Shown here: positions 1 through 8,805 of the stretch, one piece after another
Layout of the letters: each line of letters begins with the position of its first letter
Numbering within the stretch: the first letter of the stretch is position 1
Assembly: GCA_041394725.1 (NCBI GenBank)
Contig: JAWKHR010000032.1
Coordinates: forward strand, 1-64,000
Source of the DNA: JAWKHR01 sp041394725
GTDB taxonomy: Bacteria; Acidobacteriota; Vicinamibacteria; Vicinamibacterales; SCN-69-37
Reading direction: 5' to 3'
Length of the DNA: 64,000 nucleotides
Notes under the pieces: generated by a model
What the model was told of the DNA's origin: nothing
Seen by the model: only the letters and a program-made list of their open reading frames with translations
The model's database searches: none
Made by a program: the position numbers and the translations under genes

Positions 1-199
1 CTTCTACTCGGGCATCATCTACCGCGCGCTGGGCATCCCCGTGAACATGTTCACCGTGATGTTCGCGATCGGCCGGATGCCGGGGTGGATCGCCCAGTGG
101 ATCGAGAGCCGGCAGGATCCGGACGGCCGCATCGCGCGGCCGCGCCAGGTCTACACCGGCGCGACCCGCCGACCGTACGTGCCGCTCGAAGGGCGCTGA
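1..199 (+). CDS. gltA: citrate synthase, C-terminal fragment
   Basis: This is the last 65 codons of a gene entering from the left edge; the frame opens at base 2 and stops with TGA at 197-199. The peptide contains the family's C-terminal features: an FYSGIIYRALGIP segment, an AIGRMPGWIAQWIE helix where the conserved 'R-x-x-GW-x-AH/QW-x-E' citrate-contacting region lies, and a terminal RPRQVYTG-x-x-RRPYVP motif that is very characteristic of bacterial citrate synthase. The enzyme condenses acetyl-CoA with oxaloacetate in the TCA cycle in the cytoplasm. The next gene, malic enzyme, starts 33 bases downstream on the same strand, so the two central-carbon genes are probably cotranscribed. 2-methylcitrate synthase cannot be excluded because only the C-terminus is present. 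Confidence 0.85.
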   Translation, partial: FYSGIIYRALGIPVNMFTVMFAIGRMPGWIAQWIESRQDPDGRIARPRQVYTGATRRPYVPLEGR

Positions 200-232
200 C
201 GGATCTCGCCGGGCCGCAGGGAGGGCGACGCG

Positions 233-1987
233 GTGCACGCGACGGGGGACAGGCACAGCGAGCGGCGCATCGACCCGGTCACCGGGGCGCCGTACCTCGC
301 GGTGTTCGTGCGGGGGGCGGCCGTCCAGGACGACCGGCTGCTCAACAAGGGCACGTGCTTCACGCTGGAGGAGCGGGAGCAGCTCGGCCTGGCCGGGCTG
401 CTCCCGCCCGCGATCCAGACGCCCGACGAGCAGCTGGCGCGCGCCTACGAGAACTACCTGAAGGCCGGCGACGACGTGCGGAAGTATGTGTTCCTGGCGG
501 CGCTCCAGGACCGGAACGAGTCGCTGTTCTGCCGGCTCGTCCTCGATCACCTCGAGGAGATGGTGCCGATCATCTACACGCCGACGGTCGGCCGCGCGTG
601 CGAGGAGTACAGCCACATCTACCGGCGCCCGCGCGGGCTCTACGTCGCGGCGCGGCACCGGGGCCGGCTCGACGAGGTGCTCCGCAACGCCGTGCCCGAG
701 GCGCCCCGCGTCATCGTCGTCACCGACAACGAGGCGATCCTCGGCATCGGCGACCAGGGCGTGGGCGGGATGCCCATTGCCATCGGCAAGCTGGCGCTCT
801 ACACGGTCGGCGCCGGCATTCACCCGGCGCGCACCCTGCCGATCGACCTCGACGTCGGCACCAACAACCCGGCGCGGCTGGCCGATCCGCTCTACCTCGG
901 CGTGCGCGAACGCCGGCTCCGCGGCGACGCGTACTTCGGGCTGCTCGACGAGCTGGTCGAGAGCCTCGGCCGCATCTATCCCCGCGCGCTGGTGCAGTGG
1001 GAGGACTTCGCGAACGCGAACGCGTTCGACGTGCTGGCGCGGTACCGACGCCGCGTGCTGTCGTTCAACGACGACATCCAGGGCACGGGCGCCGTCGTGG
1101 TCGCGGGCATCCTGAGCGCGCTCGAACGCGTGGGGCGCCGGCTCGAGGACGAGCGGGTACTGTTCTACGGCGCGGGCGCGTCGGGCGCCGGGTCGGCGCT
1201 GGCCGTGCGGGCGGCGATGCGGGCCGCGGGCGTCCCGGCGTTCGACATCGGCCGGCAGGTGATCGCGCTCGACTCGAAGGGGCTGATCCTCCGCGACCGG
1301 CCCGGCCTGGCCGGCGCCAAGCACGAGATCGCGGCCGATCCGGCGCTGGCCGCCGACTGGCCGCGCGCCGCCGACGGCACGTTCCACCTCCCGGAGGTGG
1401 TCCGCGGATTCCGCCCGACCGTGCTCGTCGGTGCGTCGGGCCAGCCAGGTGCGTTCTCGCAGTCCGTCATCGCCGACATGCTCACCGGTTGCCGGCGGCC
1501 CATCGTGCTCGCGCTGTCGAACCCCGACAGCCGGACCGAGGTGCTGCCCGCCGAGCTGATCCGATGGACCAATGGCGCGGCGATCGTGGGGACGGGCAGC
1601 CCGTTCGCGCCCGTGACGCACGCCGGCCGGACGCACGTCATCGGGCAGGGGAACAACGCGTTGATCTTTCCGGGTGTGGGCCTCGGGGCGACCGCCGTGG
1701 AGGCGACCTGGCTCCCCGACGAGGCGTTCGCCGCCGCGTCGCGCGCGCTCGTGCAGGTCACGGCCGCGGGCGGGGCGCCCGAGGGGCCCATCTATCCGCC
1801 GCTCCACCGGCTGCGGGAGGTCTCGCGCGCCGTGGCCGGCGCGGTCGGTCGCGCCCTGGTCGCCGCCGGCGCGGCGCCGCCGATCGCGCCGGACGCGATC
1901 GACCGTCGCGTGGAGGCCGGGATCTGGGAGCCGGGCTACCTGCCGTACCGGGCCGCGGAAGTGGACGAACCCGTGGCGCCGATGTGA
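233..1987 (+). CDS. maeA: NAD-dependent malic enzyme
   Basis: 584 residues, the full length of the large (about 60 kDa) malic enzymes. It oxidatively decarboxylates L-malate to pyruvate in the cytoplasm. Visible motifs are the catalytic tyrosine in IIYTPTVG (about Tyr115), the signature TDNEAILGIGDQGVGGM, the catalytic lysine in IGKLALYT (about Lys186), the metal-binding acids in QWEDFANANAF, FNDDIQGTGAV, the dinucleotide-binding FYGAGASGAG (about 310), and ALSNPDSRTEV. The N-terminal lid and conserved DNRLLNKGTCF-like start are intact. The start is GTG at 233, chosen because an AGGGAGGG Shine-Dalgarno sits about 7 bases upstream; no in-frame ATG gives a complete N-terminus. NAD rather than NADP preference is inferred from subfamily, not proven. 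Confidence 0.93.
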   Translation: MHATGDRHSERRIDPVTGAPYLAVFVRGAAVQDDRLLNKGTCFTLEEREQLGLAGLLPPAIQTPDEQLARAYENYLKAGDDVRKYVFLAALQDRNESLFCRLVLDHLEEMVPIIYTPTVGRACEEYSHIYRRPRGLYVAARHRGRLDEVLRNAVPEAPRVIVVTDNEAILGIGDQGVGGMPIAIGKLALYTVGAGIHPARTLPIDLDVGTNNPARLADPLYLGVRERRLRGDAYFGLLDELVESLGRIYPRALVQWEDFANANAFDVLARYRRRVLSFNDDIQGTGAVVVAGILSALERVGRRLEDERVLFYGAGASGAGSALAVRAAMRAAGVPAFDIGRQVIALDSKGLILRDRPGLAGAKHEIAADPALAADWPRAADGTFHLPEVVRGFRPTVLVGASGQPGAFSQSVIADMLTGCRRPIVLALSNPDSRTEVLPAELIRWTNGAAIVGTGSPFAPVTHAGRTHVIGQGNNALIFPGVGLGATAVEATWLPDEAFAAASRALVQVTAAGGAPEGPIYPPLHRLREVSRAVAGAVGRALVAAGAAPPIAPDAIDRRVEAGIWEPGYLPYRAAEVDEPVAPM

Positions 1988-2057
1988 CCGTCCCGCGTCG
2001 AACGGCACGCGGACGGAAACCGCCGCGCGCCGACGTCGCCCTGTGCGGAGACGGGCG

Positions 2058-4508
2058 CTACTCGTTGCGCAGCGCGATCATCGGGTCCACGCCGGCCGCG
2101 CGTCGCGCGGGCAGCAGGCTCGCGACCAGCGCCGACAGCGCCAGCACGCCGATGGCGGTGGCGAACACGCGCCAGTCGCCGGTGTCCATCCGGAACAGGA
2201 AGCGCTGCACCTGGTCGCCGAGCAGGAACGCGCCGACGCCGCCGATGACGAGCCCGCCCGCGACGAGCAGCGAGGCCTGCCCGAGCACCATCCCGACCAC
2301 GCTGCGGCGCGTCGCGCCGAGCGCCATCCGGACGCCGATCTCCCGCTCGCGTTGCGAGACCGTGTAGGCCATCACGCCGTAGATGCCGGCCGCGGCGATG
2401 ACGAGGCCCAGGACGCCGAACAGGCCGAGCAGCAGCATGTTGAACCGCCGCTGCGCCACCTGCCGGGCCAGCACCTCCTCCATCGTGCGCACGTTGCGCA
2501 GCGGGACGTCCGGGAGCACCGAGAGCACGGCGGACCGGACGGCCGGCAGCACGTCGTACGGATCGCCCGTCGTCTTGACGACGAGTTCACTGAAAAAGGT
2601 CGGGCCCTGGCCGATCGGCACGTAGGCCTCGGTGCGCGGCTCCGTCTCGAGGTTGCTCTGGTAGACGTCGCCCACGACGCCCACGATCGTCCGATCGCCG
2701 TTGATGCCGATCGTCCGGCCGACGGCCTCCTCGTCCGGGAAGTACTTCCTGGCCGCCGACTCGTTCAGGATGACGACCGGCTGCGACCCCGCGCGGTCGG
2801 TCGCGGTGAACAGGCGCCCGGCGCGGAGCGGGATGCCGATCGCGCGGTGGTAGTCGGCCGTGACCTGGCGGATGCTCACGCCCCGGTCGCTGCGATCCAG
2901 CTCGCGGCCCGGGATGGAGACGGTCGTGATGCTCATGCTGCCGCCCATCGGCATGCCGCCCGAGATGGCCGAGGCGGCCGCGACGCCCGGCAGGCCCGCG
3001 ACGCGGCCGACGATCTCGTCCATCTCGCGCGTGTAATCGCGCGGGGTCTGGTTCGGGGCGGTCGGCTCGAACCGCGGCGAGATGGCCGCCGTCAGGACGC
3101 GCGCCGGATCGAAGCCCGGGTCGATCCGCATCAGGACGCGGAAGCTGCCGATGAACAACGTGGCGCCCACCACGAGGATGACCGCGATCGCGACCTCGGC
3201 CACGACCAGCACGTGGCGCAGGCGCCGGGCCGCGCCGCCGGTGCTCGCGCCGCGCGCGCCCTCCTTGAGCGCGTGCGTCAGGTCGGGGCGGGAGAGCTGG
3301 AGGGCCGGGACCAGGCCGAACAGGAGCCCGGTGAGCAGCGCGAGGCCCGCGGCGGCGCCGAGGACGCGCAGGTCGAGCGCGATCGTCGCCAGGCGCGGCA
3401 CGCCCTCGGGCATCGCCGCCTTGAGCACCTGGACGGCCCACCACGCGAGCGCGACCGCGAGCGCCGTGCCGATCGCCGAGAGCACGACGCTCTCGACGAG
3501 GAACTGCCGGATGAGCCGCCACCGGCCCGCGCCCATCGCCGCGCGGATGCCGACCTCCCGTTCGCGCCCGGTGGCGCGCGCGAGCAGCAGGTTGGCGACG
3601 TTCGCGCACGCGATGAGCAGCACGAGCCCGACCGCGCCGAGCAGCAGGAGCATCCACTGCTGCGTGCGCGCGCCGACGATGTGGTCGCGCAGCGGCCGCA
3701 CGCCGATGAGGCTGTCCTTGTTCCAGTCCGGGTGGGCGGCCTGGAGGGCGAGCGCAATCTGGTCCACATTCGCCTGCGCGGCCGCCATCGTCACGCCGGG
3801 CTTCAGGCGCGCGATCGCCTGCAGGTAGACGCTGCGCCGCCGCGGGTCGCGCACGCGTTCGTCCGGCGGCACCACGTACGGCACCCACAGCTCCGTCGCC
3901 CGCGCCGCCCCGATCGGGTACTCGAAGCCCGGCGGCATGACGCCGACGACCTGGTAGCCGCCGCCCTCGATCGGGATCGTCCGGCCGACGATGTCCGGGT
4001 CCGCGCCGAAACGCCGGCGCCAGAGCCCGTCGCTGAGGACCGCGACGCGGTGCTGGCCCTCGACCTCGTTGTCACCCGTGAACGGCGCGCCCAGCGCCGG
4101 GTAGGTCCGCAGCACGTCGAAGAACGGCGCGGTCACGCGCTGGACCCGCAGCTCCTCGGGTTCGGCGCCGGGCTCCTGCAGCGTGAAGGCGCCGCCGGCA
4201 ATGGCGGCCATCGCCGAGAACACCTGCTGTTGGGCCGCCCAGTCCACGTAGTTCTGCGGCGCGATGCTCGAGACCGAGTCCGGGTCGGCATTCGGCCTCG
4301 GGAAGTCCGGGTTGGGCGGGCGGCGCTCGCCGACCGCGACGAGCCGGTCGTGCTCGTCGAACGGCAGCCCGCGCAGCACCACGGCGTCCACGACGGAAAA
4401 GACCGCCGTGCTCGCCCCGATCCCCAGGGTGAGGACGACGAGGGCGACGATGGTGAAGGTCTTCGAGGCGCGCAGGGCGCGGATGGCCGCCTTCAGGTCC
4501 TCACGCAT
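2058..4508 (-). CDS. ADOP-type ABC transporter permease (MacB/FtsX-like)
   Basis: 816 residues with two FtsX-like halves. Each half has a membrane helix, a MacB-type periplasmic domain and three further helices. The N-terminus shows RALRASKTFT followed by the first helix and FSVVDAVVLRGLPF, which is the standard opening of acidobacterial duplicated orphan permeases. Mid-protein there is VGIRAAMGAGRWRLIRQF and near the C-terminus REIGVRMALGATRRSVV; the protein ends in LPARRAAGVDPMIALRNE, the family's usual tail. No ATPase is encoded next to it, as is normal for this family; the transported substrate is unknown. Its start codon overlaps the 3' end of the upstream membrane protein gene by 8 bases, implying translational coupling. 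It is convergent with malic enzyme. Confidence 0.9.
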   Translation of the reverse strand: MREDLKAAIRALRASKTFTIVALVVLTLGIGASTAVFSVVDAVVLRGLPFDEHDRLVAVGERRPPNPDFPRPNADPDSVSSIAPQNYVDWAAQQQVFSAMAAIAGGAFTLQEPGAEPEELRVQRVTAPFFDVLRTYPALGAPFTGDNEVEGQHRVAVLSDGLWRRRFGADPDIVGRTIPIEGGGYQVVGVMPPGFEYPIGAARATELWVPYVVPPDERVRDPRRRSVYLQAIARLKPGVTMAAAQANVDQIALALQAAHPDWNKDSLIGVRPLRDHIVGARTQQWMLLLLGAVGLVLLIACANVANLLLARATGREREVGIRAAMGAGRWRLIRQFLVESVVLSAIGTALAVALAWWAVQVLKAAMPEGVPRLATIALDLRVLGAAAGLALLTGLLFGLVPALQLSRPDLTHALKEGARGASTGGAARRLRHVLVVAEVAIAVILVVGATLFIGSFRVLMRIDPGFDPARVLTAAISPRFEPTAPNQTPRDYTREMDEIVGRVAGLPGVAAASAISGGMPMGGSMSITTVSIPGRELDRSDRGVSIRQVTADYHRAIGIPLRAGRLFTATDRAGSQPVVILNESAARKYFPDEEAVGRTIGINGDRTIVGVVGDVYQSNLETEPRTEAYVPIGQGPTFFSELVVKTTGDPYDVLPAVRSAVLSVLPDVPLRNVRTMEEVLARQVAQRRFNMLLLGLFGVLGLVIAAAGIYGVMAYTVSQREREIGVRMALGATRRSVVGMVLGQASLLVAGGLVIGGVGAFLLGDQVQRFLFRMDTGDWRVFATAIGVLALSALVASLLPARRAAGVDPMIALRNE

Positions 4509-5184
4509 GACGCCTTTGACGCCCGTCGGCCCGTCCGGGTTTGGCCCGGCGCGCGCCCCACCCGACCGCCCAGAGCGTGACCACGATCTGGACGAGGATG
4601 ACCGAGACGATGAGGCCGGGCCGGCCGGCCATCCAGCGCTCGGGGCCGGGCACCGACGCGAAGAACAGCGAGAGGTTGGCGAGGTTGAACCCGACGATCA
4701 CGGCGAGCAGGGCGGCGCCGCCGCGGAACACCCGCCAGCACAGCAGGCCGAAGCCCAGCTCGACCGCGAAGGCGAGCGCCGGGGCCTTCGCGTAGAGAAA
4801 CGTCCCGTACGCGTGGCCGGTCATGCCCGGCGCCAGCGCGATGTCGCCGTCGTGCGTCGCGAGATCGAGCACGAGGTGCGAGACGATCCCCAGGCCGACC
4901 GCGAGCCCGACGCGCGGCCGACTCGCCACCACGCCTGCGATCACCGCCAGCACACCCGCGCCCGCCATCGTCGCGATCGAGTGCGAGTACGGCATGAAGG
5001 CGAGGTGGATGTCGCCCACGAAGCGCACCGCCGGCTCGGTCGTCGTGCGTTCGAGGCCGACGTAGTTCAAGGCGACCCACGCGAGTTCCATCACCTGGAC
5101 CGAGAGCAGCAGCAGGACGAGGGACACGTCGGGGAACTTGCGCCGGAGCAGCAGGGCCGTCGCGGCGTGGTTGATGGCGAACAT
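4501..5184 (-). CDS. polytopic membrane protein, possibly YdjM-like metal-dependent hydrolase
   Basis: 227 residues with roughly six hydrophobic segments. Conserved-looking polar residues lie at membrane edges: INHAATAL at the N-terminus, MPYSHSIATM, and SHLVLDLATHDGDI. This His/Asp pattern recalls the membrane-bound metal-dependent hydrolases of the YdjM (LexA-binding) group, but the match is weak and made from memory. The start at 5184 is favoured over an upstream one because AGGAGG sits 6 bases before it, although the frame is open 13 codons further up. Its stop lies inside the start of the downstream ADOP permease gene (8-base overlap), so the two are one transcription unit. Function unknown. 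Confidence 0.72.
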   Translation of the reverse strand: MFAINHAATALLLRRKFPDVSLVLLLLSVQVMELAWVALNYVGLERTTTEPAVRFVGDIHLAFMPYSHSIATMAGAGVLAVIAGVVASRPRVGLAVGLGIVSHLVLDLATHDGDIALAPGMTGHAYGTFLYAKAPALAFAVELGFGLLCWRVFRGGAALLAVIVGFNLANLSLFFASVPGPERWMAGRPGLIVSVILVQIVVTLWAVGWGARRAKPGRADGRQRRHA

Positions 5185-5289
5185 CGCACCTCCTGGCTGG
5201 GCACAGGCGGGACGATGGCGCACCGGGGGAGGGGCCTGCGCCGGATTGGACTGGGGTGACGGCGTGTTCGTCCAGTGTATCGCGCGGAC

Positions 5290-5985
5290 TCAGCGCCCGC
5301 GCAGCTGCCGGCGGAGGGCGTCGTCCACCTCGTCCGCGAAGAAGACCTTCACGGTGTTGAAGACGTCGGCGGTCCACTCGTCCTGCGCGAGCAGCCAGCG
5401 ATCGACGAATTCGCCGATGGTGCGGCGCGCCGTGTCGCGCGCGAGCACCATGCGCGCCGGATCGTTCGCGCGGGTCTCGAGTTCGGTCGAGAGGCTGCGG
5501 CGCAGCGCGTCGAGCTGTTCCTGCTTGTCGAAGCGCGCCCAGCCGTTCTCGGTCTTCTCGCGCAGCGTCGCCGTGTCGATGGCCACGGGCAGGCTGGGGC
5601 GCAGGTCCGGGGCGACGACCACGGCCGTCTGGCCGCGCGCGGCAATCTGCCAGGCCGGATCCGAGAGCGGGACGCCGTAGCGGTAGACGGCCGAGGCCTG
5701 GATCTGCGACACGGTGCTGCCGAGGTAGATGCCCCACCAGGTCCGGCTGTCCGACCGGTAGAAGTCCTCGGTCATGCGCACGGTCGCCACCTCGAGCAGG
5801 CCGCCCGGGGTGGCCTCGACCACCGGCGGCCGGGTCTGCCACGCCGTCGTCAGGTCGCGCGGTGGCGGCGTCCAGCCGGTGCGCTGCCAGAAGAGCACGG
5901 CCAGGACGATGGTCGCGGCCAGGATGGTGAAGGCGGCCAGCCACGAAAGGGCCTGGGCGCCGAACCGGGGGCCCGAGTCCGTCAT
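5290..5985 (-). CDS. hypothetical single-pass membrane protein
   Basis: 231 residues. One clear transmembrane segment lies near the N-terminus (about residues 14-32, LAAFTILAATIVLAVLF), followed by a soluble domain that would be outside the cytoplasm. The domain has VVVAPDLRPSLPVAIDTATL and ends in a charged helical region with FVDRWLLAQDEWTADVF, FFADEVDDALRRQL. A GGAGG ribosome site lies 6 bases before the ATG. It begins 58 bases after the stop of the dynamin-like gene on the same strand, so the two are likely cotranscribed. I do not recognise the family. Function unknown. Confidence 0.62.
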   Translation of the reverse strand: MTDSGPRFGAQALSWLAAFTILAATIVLAVLFWQRTGWTPPPRDLTTAWQTRPPVVEATPGGLLEVATVRMTEDFYRSDSRTWWGIYLGSTVSQIQASAVYRYGVPLSDPAWQIAARGQTAVVVAPDLRPSLPVAIDTATLREKTENGWARFDKQEQLDALRRSLSTELETRANDPARMVLARDTARRTIGEFVDRWLLAQDEWTADVFNTVKVFFADEVDDALRRQLRGR

Positions 5986-6043
5986 GCCGATCCTCCGCTC
6001 GCGGATGGCGCCGAGGTTTCGCGGCGCCTCGGGGCGTGGCGCG

Positions 6044-7801
6044 TCACGCCGCCTCCACGTCTGTGGCGAGGCGCGCGAGCCGGCCGTCGATTGCGGCGAG
6101 CTCTTCCTGCCGCGCGGCGAGCGAGGCGCGTTCGCCCTCGACGAACTGGACGTAGGGCGCGATGCCGTCCTCGACGCGCCGGATGCTGCGCTCGATTTCC
6201 TTGTGGAACTGCGTGGTCAGCGCGCCCATGAGCTGCTCGCGCAGCCGTGCGAGGCGGGCGTGCAGTTCGCGGCGCGCCGTCTTGCGCCGGTACGGGATCA
6301 CGATGAAGCCGACGGTCGCGAGGACGCCGGCCGCGAGCAGGCCGGTGACGTCGGCCGCGGTGGACGTGGCGATGAGCGACACCGCGGTGCCGAGCCCGAC
6401 CGCGCCAGCCTGCAGCAGCGCTGCGTTGGCGACCGCCATCTGGACCGACTGCGCCATCCGCGCCGCTTCGGCGCGCTGGTCGTGCGCGTCGAGCGTGTCC
6501 TGGGCGGCCTTGCCGACCGTGTCGAGCAGCCGCGCGCGGTCGTAGTCGAAGCCGCCCGCCAGCCGGCCCGCCACGCGTTCGGCGTGCTCCGATCGCCGGC
6601 GCGCGAGTCGATCGCGCACCTCGGCCCACTGCTGCAGGTCGCTCGCCACCAGCCAGTCGATGAACCCGGCCACGCGTTCCTCGATGTGCTTCGGCAGGTC
6701 GCCGATGACCGTGCGCTCGAACTCGAGCTGGATGCGGCTCCTGTTCATCAGGTCGAAGATCCGCCCGACGCGCACCGTGTCCTCGAAGAAGGCGTCGCCC
6801 CGCTGCTCGAACTGGCGCAGCAGGTTGTCCACCTCGGCGAGCCGCAGCTCGAAGCCGCGCGTCATCTCGCGGCGGAATCCGTCGAGGCCGGACCGGATCT
6901 CGGCGACGGTCGCCGTGTCCTCGTCGAGGAGCGCCAGGCGCGAGCCGACGAGCGTCCGGTACTCGCCCGCGAGGCGGCGGCCGACGCCGATCGGGTTCAT
7001 CAGCTTCAGCCGGAACCGCTCGCCGGCGTGGAGCGTGGTGCGGACGTAGGACTCGAGCGCCGGGAACTGCGAGCGCTGCAGCGCCTCGGCGTCGCCGGCG
7101 GCCTTCGCGGCGAGCGCCTGGCGCGCGGAGACCGCGAAGAGCTCGGGCGCGAAGCCCAGCAGCGCGCGGACGTTGTCGCGCACGAACGTGCACACCGCCT
7201 CCAGGTCGCCTGGCGTCGCCAGCAGGTCGGCCTTGTTGACCGCGATGACGATCTTCTTGCCCCACTCGCGGATCTGCTGGAGGAACTGCCGCTCGCTCTC
7301 GGTCAGCGGGCGATCCGCGGAGGCCACGAACAGGATGAGATCGGCCCGGGGGATGAACCGCCGCGTCAGCACCTCGTGCTCGCGCACGATCGCGTTCGTG
7401 CCGGGCGTGTCCACCACGTGCATGTCGAGCAGGAGCGGCGCGTCGGCCGAGACCGACCGCACCTCGGGATCGCCGGCCGCCAATCCCTCCGCGGCCGCCG
7501 CGTCGGCCTGGCTGGTGTGGCGCAGGACCTGGACGTGCGTGGTCGTCGGCGTGACGCCCTCGGCCAGCACCGGGGCACCGACGAGCGCGTTGACCAGCGC
7601 GCTCTTGCCGGCGTTGAACTCGCCGACGACGACGAGCAGGAAGAAGTCGTCGAGCTGGGCGGACGAGGCGCGCACCGTGCGTTCGTCCTCGGCCCGGGCG
7701 CCGGCGCGGACGAGCGCCGCGCGGAGGTCGTCGAGCGCACGGCGCACGTGCCGGACGAGCTCGTCCTGCCGGGGCGTGAGGAGACGGGAGGCTGTCGGCA
7801 T
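6044..7801 (-). CDS. bacterial dynamin-like GTPase
   Basis: 585 residues. The GTPase domain shows the P-loop GEFNAGKSALVN (about 60-71), the switch motif HVVDTPGTNAI, and the guanine-specificity motif VNKADLL. Long helical stalk regions follow. Near the C-terminus a pair of hydrophobic helices (around LGTAVSLIATS and LLAAGVLATVGFIVIPY) provides membrane insertion, then a coiled-coil tail RRELHARLARLREQL. This layout matches bacterial dynamin-like proteins, which bind and remodel membranes on the inner face. The ATG at 7801 is chosen because the protein then begins just ahead of the stalk; the open frame extends much further upstream without sensible protein sequence. Usually these genes come in pairs, but only one is here. 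A membrane protein follows in the same orientation. Confidence 0.9.
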   Translation of the reverse strand: MPTASRLLTPRQDELVRHVRRALDDLRAALVRAGARAEDERTVRASSAQLDDFFLLVVVGEFNAGKSALVNALVGAPVLAEGVTPTTTHVQVLRHTSQADAAAAEGLAAGDPEVRSVSADAPLLLDMHVVDTPGTNAIVREHEVLTRRFIPRADLILFVASADRPLTESERQFLQQIREWGKKIVIAVNKADLLATPGDLEAVCTFVRDNVRALLGFAPELFAVSARQALAAKAAGDAEALQRSQFPALESYVRTTLHAGERFRLKLMNPIGVGRRLAGEYRTLVGSRLALLDEDTATVAEIRSGLDGFRREMTRGFELRLAEVDNLLRQFEQRGDAFFEDTVRVGRIFDLMNRSRIQLEFERTVIGDLPKHIEERVAGFIDWLVASDLQQWAEVRDRLARRRSEHAERVAGRLAGGFDYDRARLLDTVGKAAQDTLDAHDQRAEAARMAQSVQMAVANAALLQAGAVGLGTAVSLIATSTAADVTGLLAAGVLATVGFIVIPYRRKTARRELHARLARLREQLMGALTTQFHKEIERSIRRVEDGIAPYVQFVEGERASLAARQEELAAIDGRLARLATDVEAA

Positions 7802-7905
7802 GGGCGCGGGCCGGGCGACCGCGCCACGGCTTCCGGCAGCGTACACCACCCGCCGCCCGGATCCCGGCTTGACGCCCGTCCTGCGGACCCGCATGCTGGA
7901 AGGGC

Positions 7906-8082
7906 ATGCAGAACGTCTACCTCTCCGCCGGGAAAGCCCTCTGCCGGTTCTGCGGAGAGCACGTGCCCACCCATCGCCTCTCGACGCACATCGCCTCGGC
8001 GCATCCGCGTCCCGGCCGGCGGGACCTGACGCCCACGCTCGTCCGCAGACCGGGCGCGCCGAAGCCCGATCCGAACGCCTAG
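7906..8082 (+). CDS. 58-residue C2H2-type zinc-finger protein
   Basis: Small gene reading MQNVYLSAGKALCRFC and then GEHVPTHRLSTHIASAH. The spacing Cys13-x2-Cys16 followed by His28-x4-His33 fits a C2H2 zinc finger, rare in bacteria; a C-terminal Arg/Pro-rich tail would suit nucleic-acid contact. It starts just upstream of, and divergently from, the dynamin-like gene. A modest GGAAGGG precedes the ATG very closely. The next gene starts 46 bases downstream on the same strand. Coding status rests on the preserved zinc ligands and sensible gene spacing; no family name is offered. Confidence 0.5.
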   Translation: MQNVYLSAGKALCRFCGEHVPTHRLSTHIASAHPRPGRRDLTPTLVRRPGAPKPDPNA

Positions 8083-8128
8083 GCGGCGTCATGCGCCAAC
8101 CCGCAGGCGCGCGGCCGCGGCTGGTCCC

Positions 8129-8794
8129 GTGAAGCCCTGGGAGATCATCGCACGCGCACGCACGCCGGACGGCACCGAGCTGGCGCTCGCGCGGCATCCC
8201 AGCGAGTTCGTGCTGCTCGCCGGCGGCGAGAGCCTGATGACGAGCCGCGTCCACCAGACGGAGGACGCGCTCGGCACGCTCGGTTGCCGGCTCGTCAGGG
8301 AGCGGCCGCATCCGGTCGTCCTCATCGGCGGGCTCGGCATGGGCTTCACCCTGCGCGCCGCGCTCGACACCCTGCCGGCGGACGCGCGTGTCGTGGTCGC
8401 CGAGCTGGTCCCTGAAGTCGTCGCGTGGAACCGCGGGCCCCTCGGGCCGCTCGCGGGACTCCCGCTCGACGACCCGCGCGTCACGGTCGAGGTCGCGGAC
8501 GTCGCGGCGGTCCTGCGGGCGTGCCCCGGAGGCTTCGACGCGGTGCTGCTCGACGTCGACAACGGCCCGGTGGCATTCACGGCCGCGCCGAATGCCTGGC
8601 TCTACGGTCCAGCGGGCGTGGCCGTCACGCGGGCCGCGCTCAGGCCGGGCGGCGTCGTCGGCGTCTGGTCCACAGAGGACGATCGCCCGTACGCCCGCCG
8701 CCTCAGGCAGGCCGGGTTCCACGTCGAGATTGAGCGCGTGAAGCGGCGGCGAACCCGCGGCGGCCACCGGGACACCATTCTGCTCGCGCGCTGA
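8129..8794 (+). CDS. spermidine-synthase-like / SAM-dependent methyltransferase fold protein
   Basis: 221 residues with a Rossmann fold of the spermidine synthase class. Motif I is VVLIGGLGMGFTLRAAL (about 63-79), motif II the acidic strand ARVVVAELVPEVVAWN, and DAVLLDVDNGP supplies the acidic residues after strand 4. LRPGGVVGVWSTEDD is the typical post-motif III strand. It lacks the N-terminal beta-barrel domain of true spermidine synthases, so it more likely modifies another small molecule. The start ATG at 8129 gives the expected domain boundary. It is followed after 11 bases by a membrane protein gene. Confidence 0.78.
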   Translation: MKPWEIIARARTPDGTELALARHPSEFVLLAGGESLMTSRVHQTEDALGTLGCRLVRERPHPVVLIGGLGMGFTLRAALDTLPADARVVVAELVPEVVAWNRGPLGPLAGLPLDDPRVTVEVADVAAVLRACPGGFDAVLLDVDNGPVAFTAAPNAWLYGPAGVAVTRAALRPGGVVGVWSTEDDRPYARRLRQAGFHVEIERVKRRRTRGGHRDTILLAR

Positions 8795-8805
8795 GGCATC
8801 GCGAC

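Noticed and set aside
1674..4580. Long plus-strand open frame of 968 codons opposite the first ADOP permease
   Set aside because: It is antisense to a clear permease and made of Arg/Ala/Asp/His-rich sequence with no domains; such frames arise from the high third-position GC.
8129..8767. N-terminal extension of the dynamin-like reading frame
   Set aside because: It runs antisense through the methyltransferase-like gene and has no dynamin features; the ATG at 7801 fits the family.
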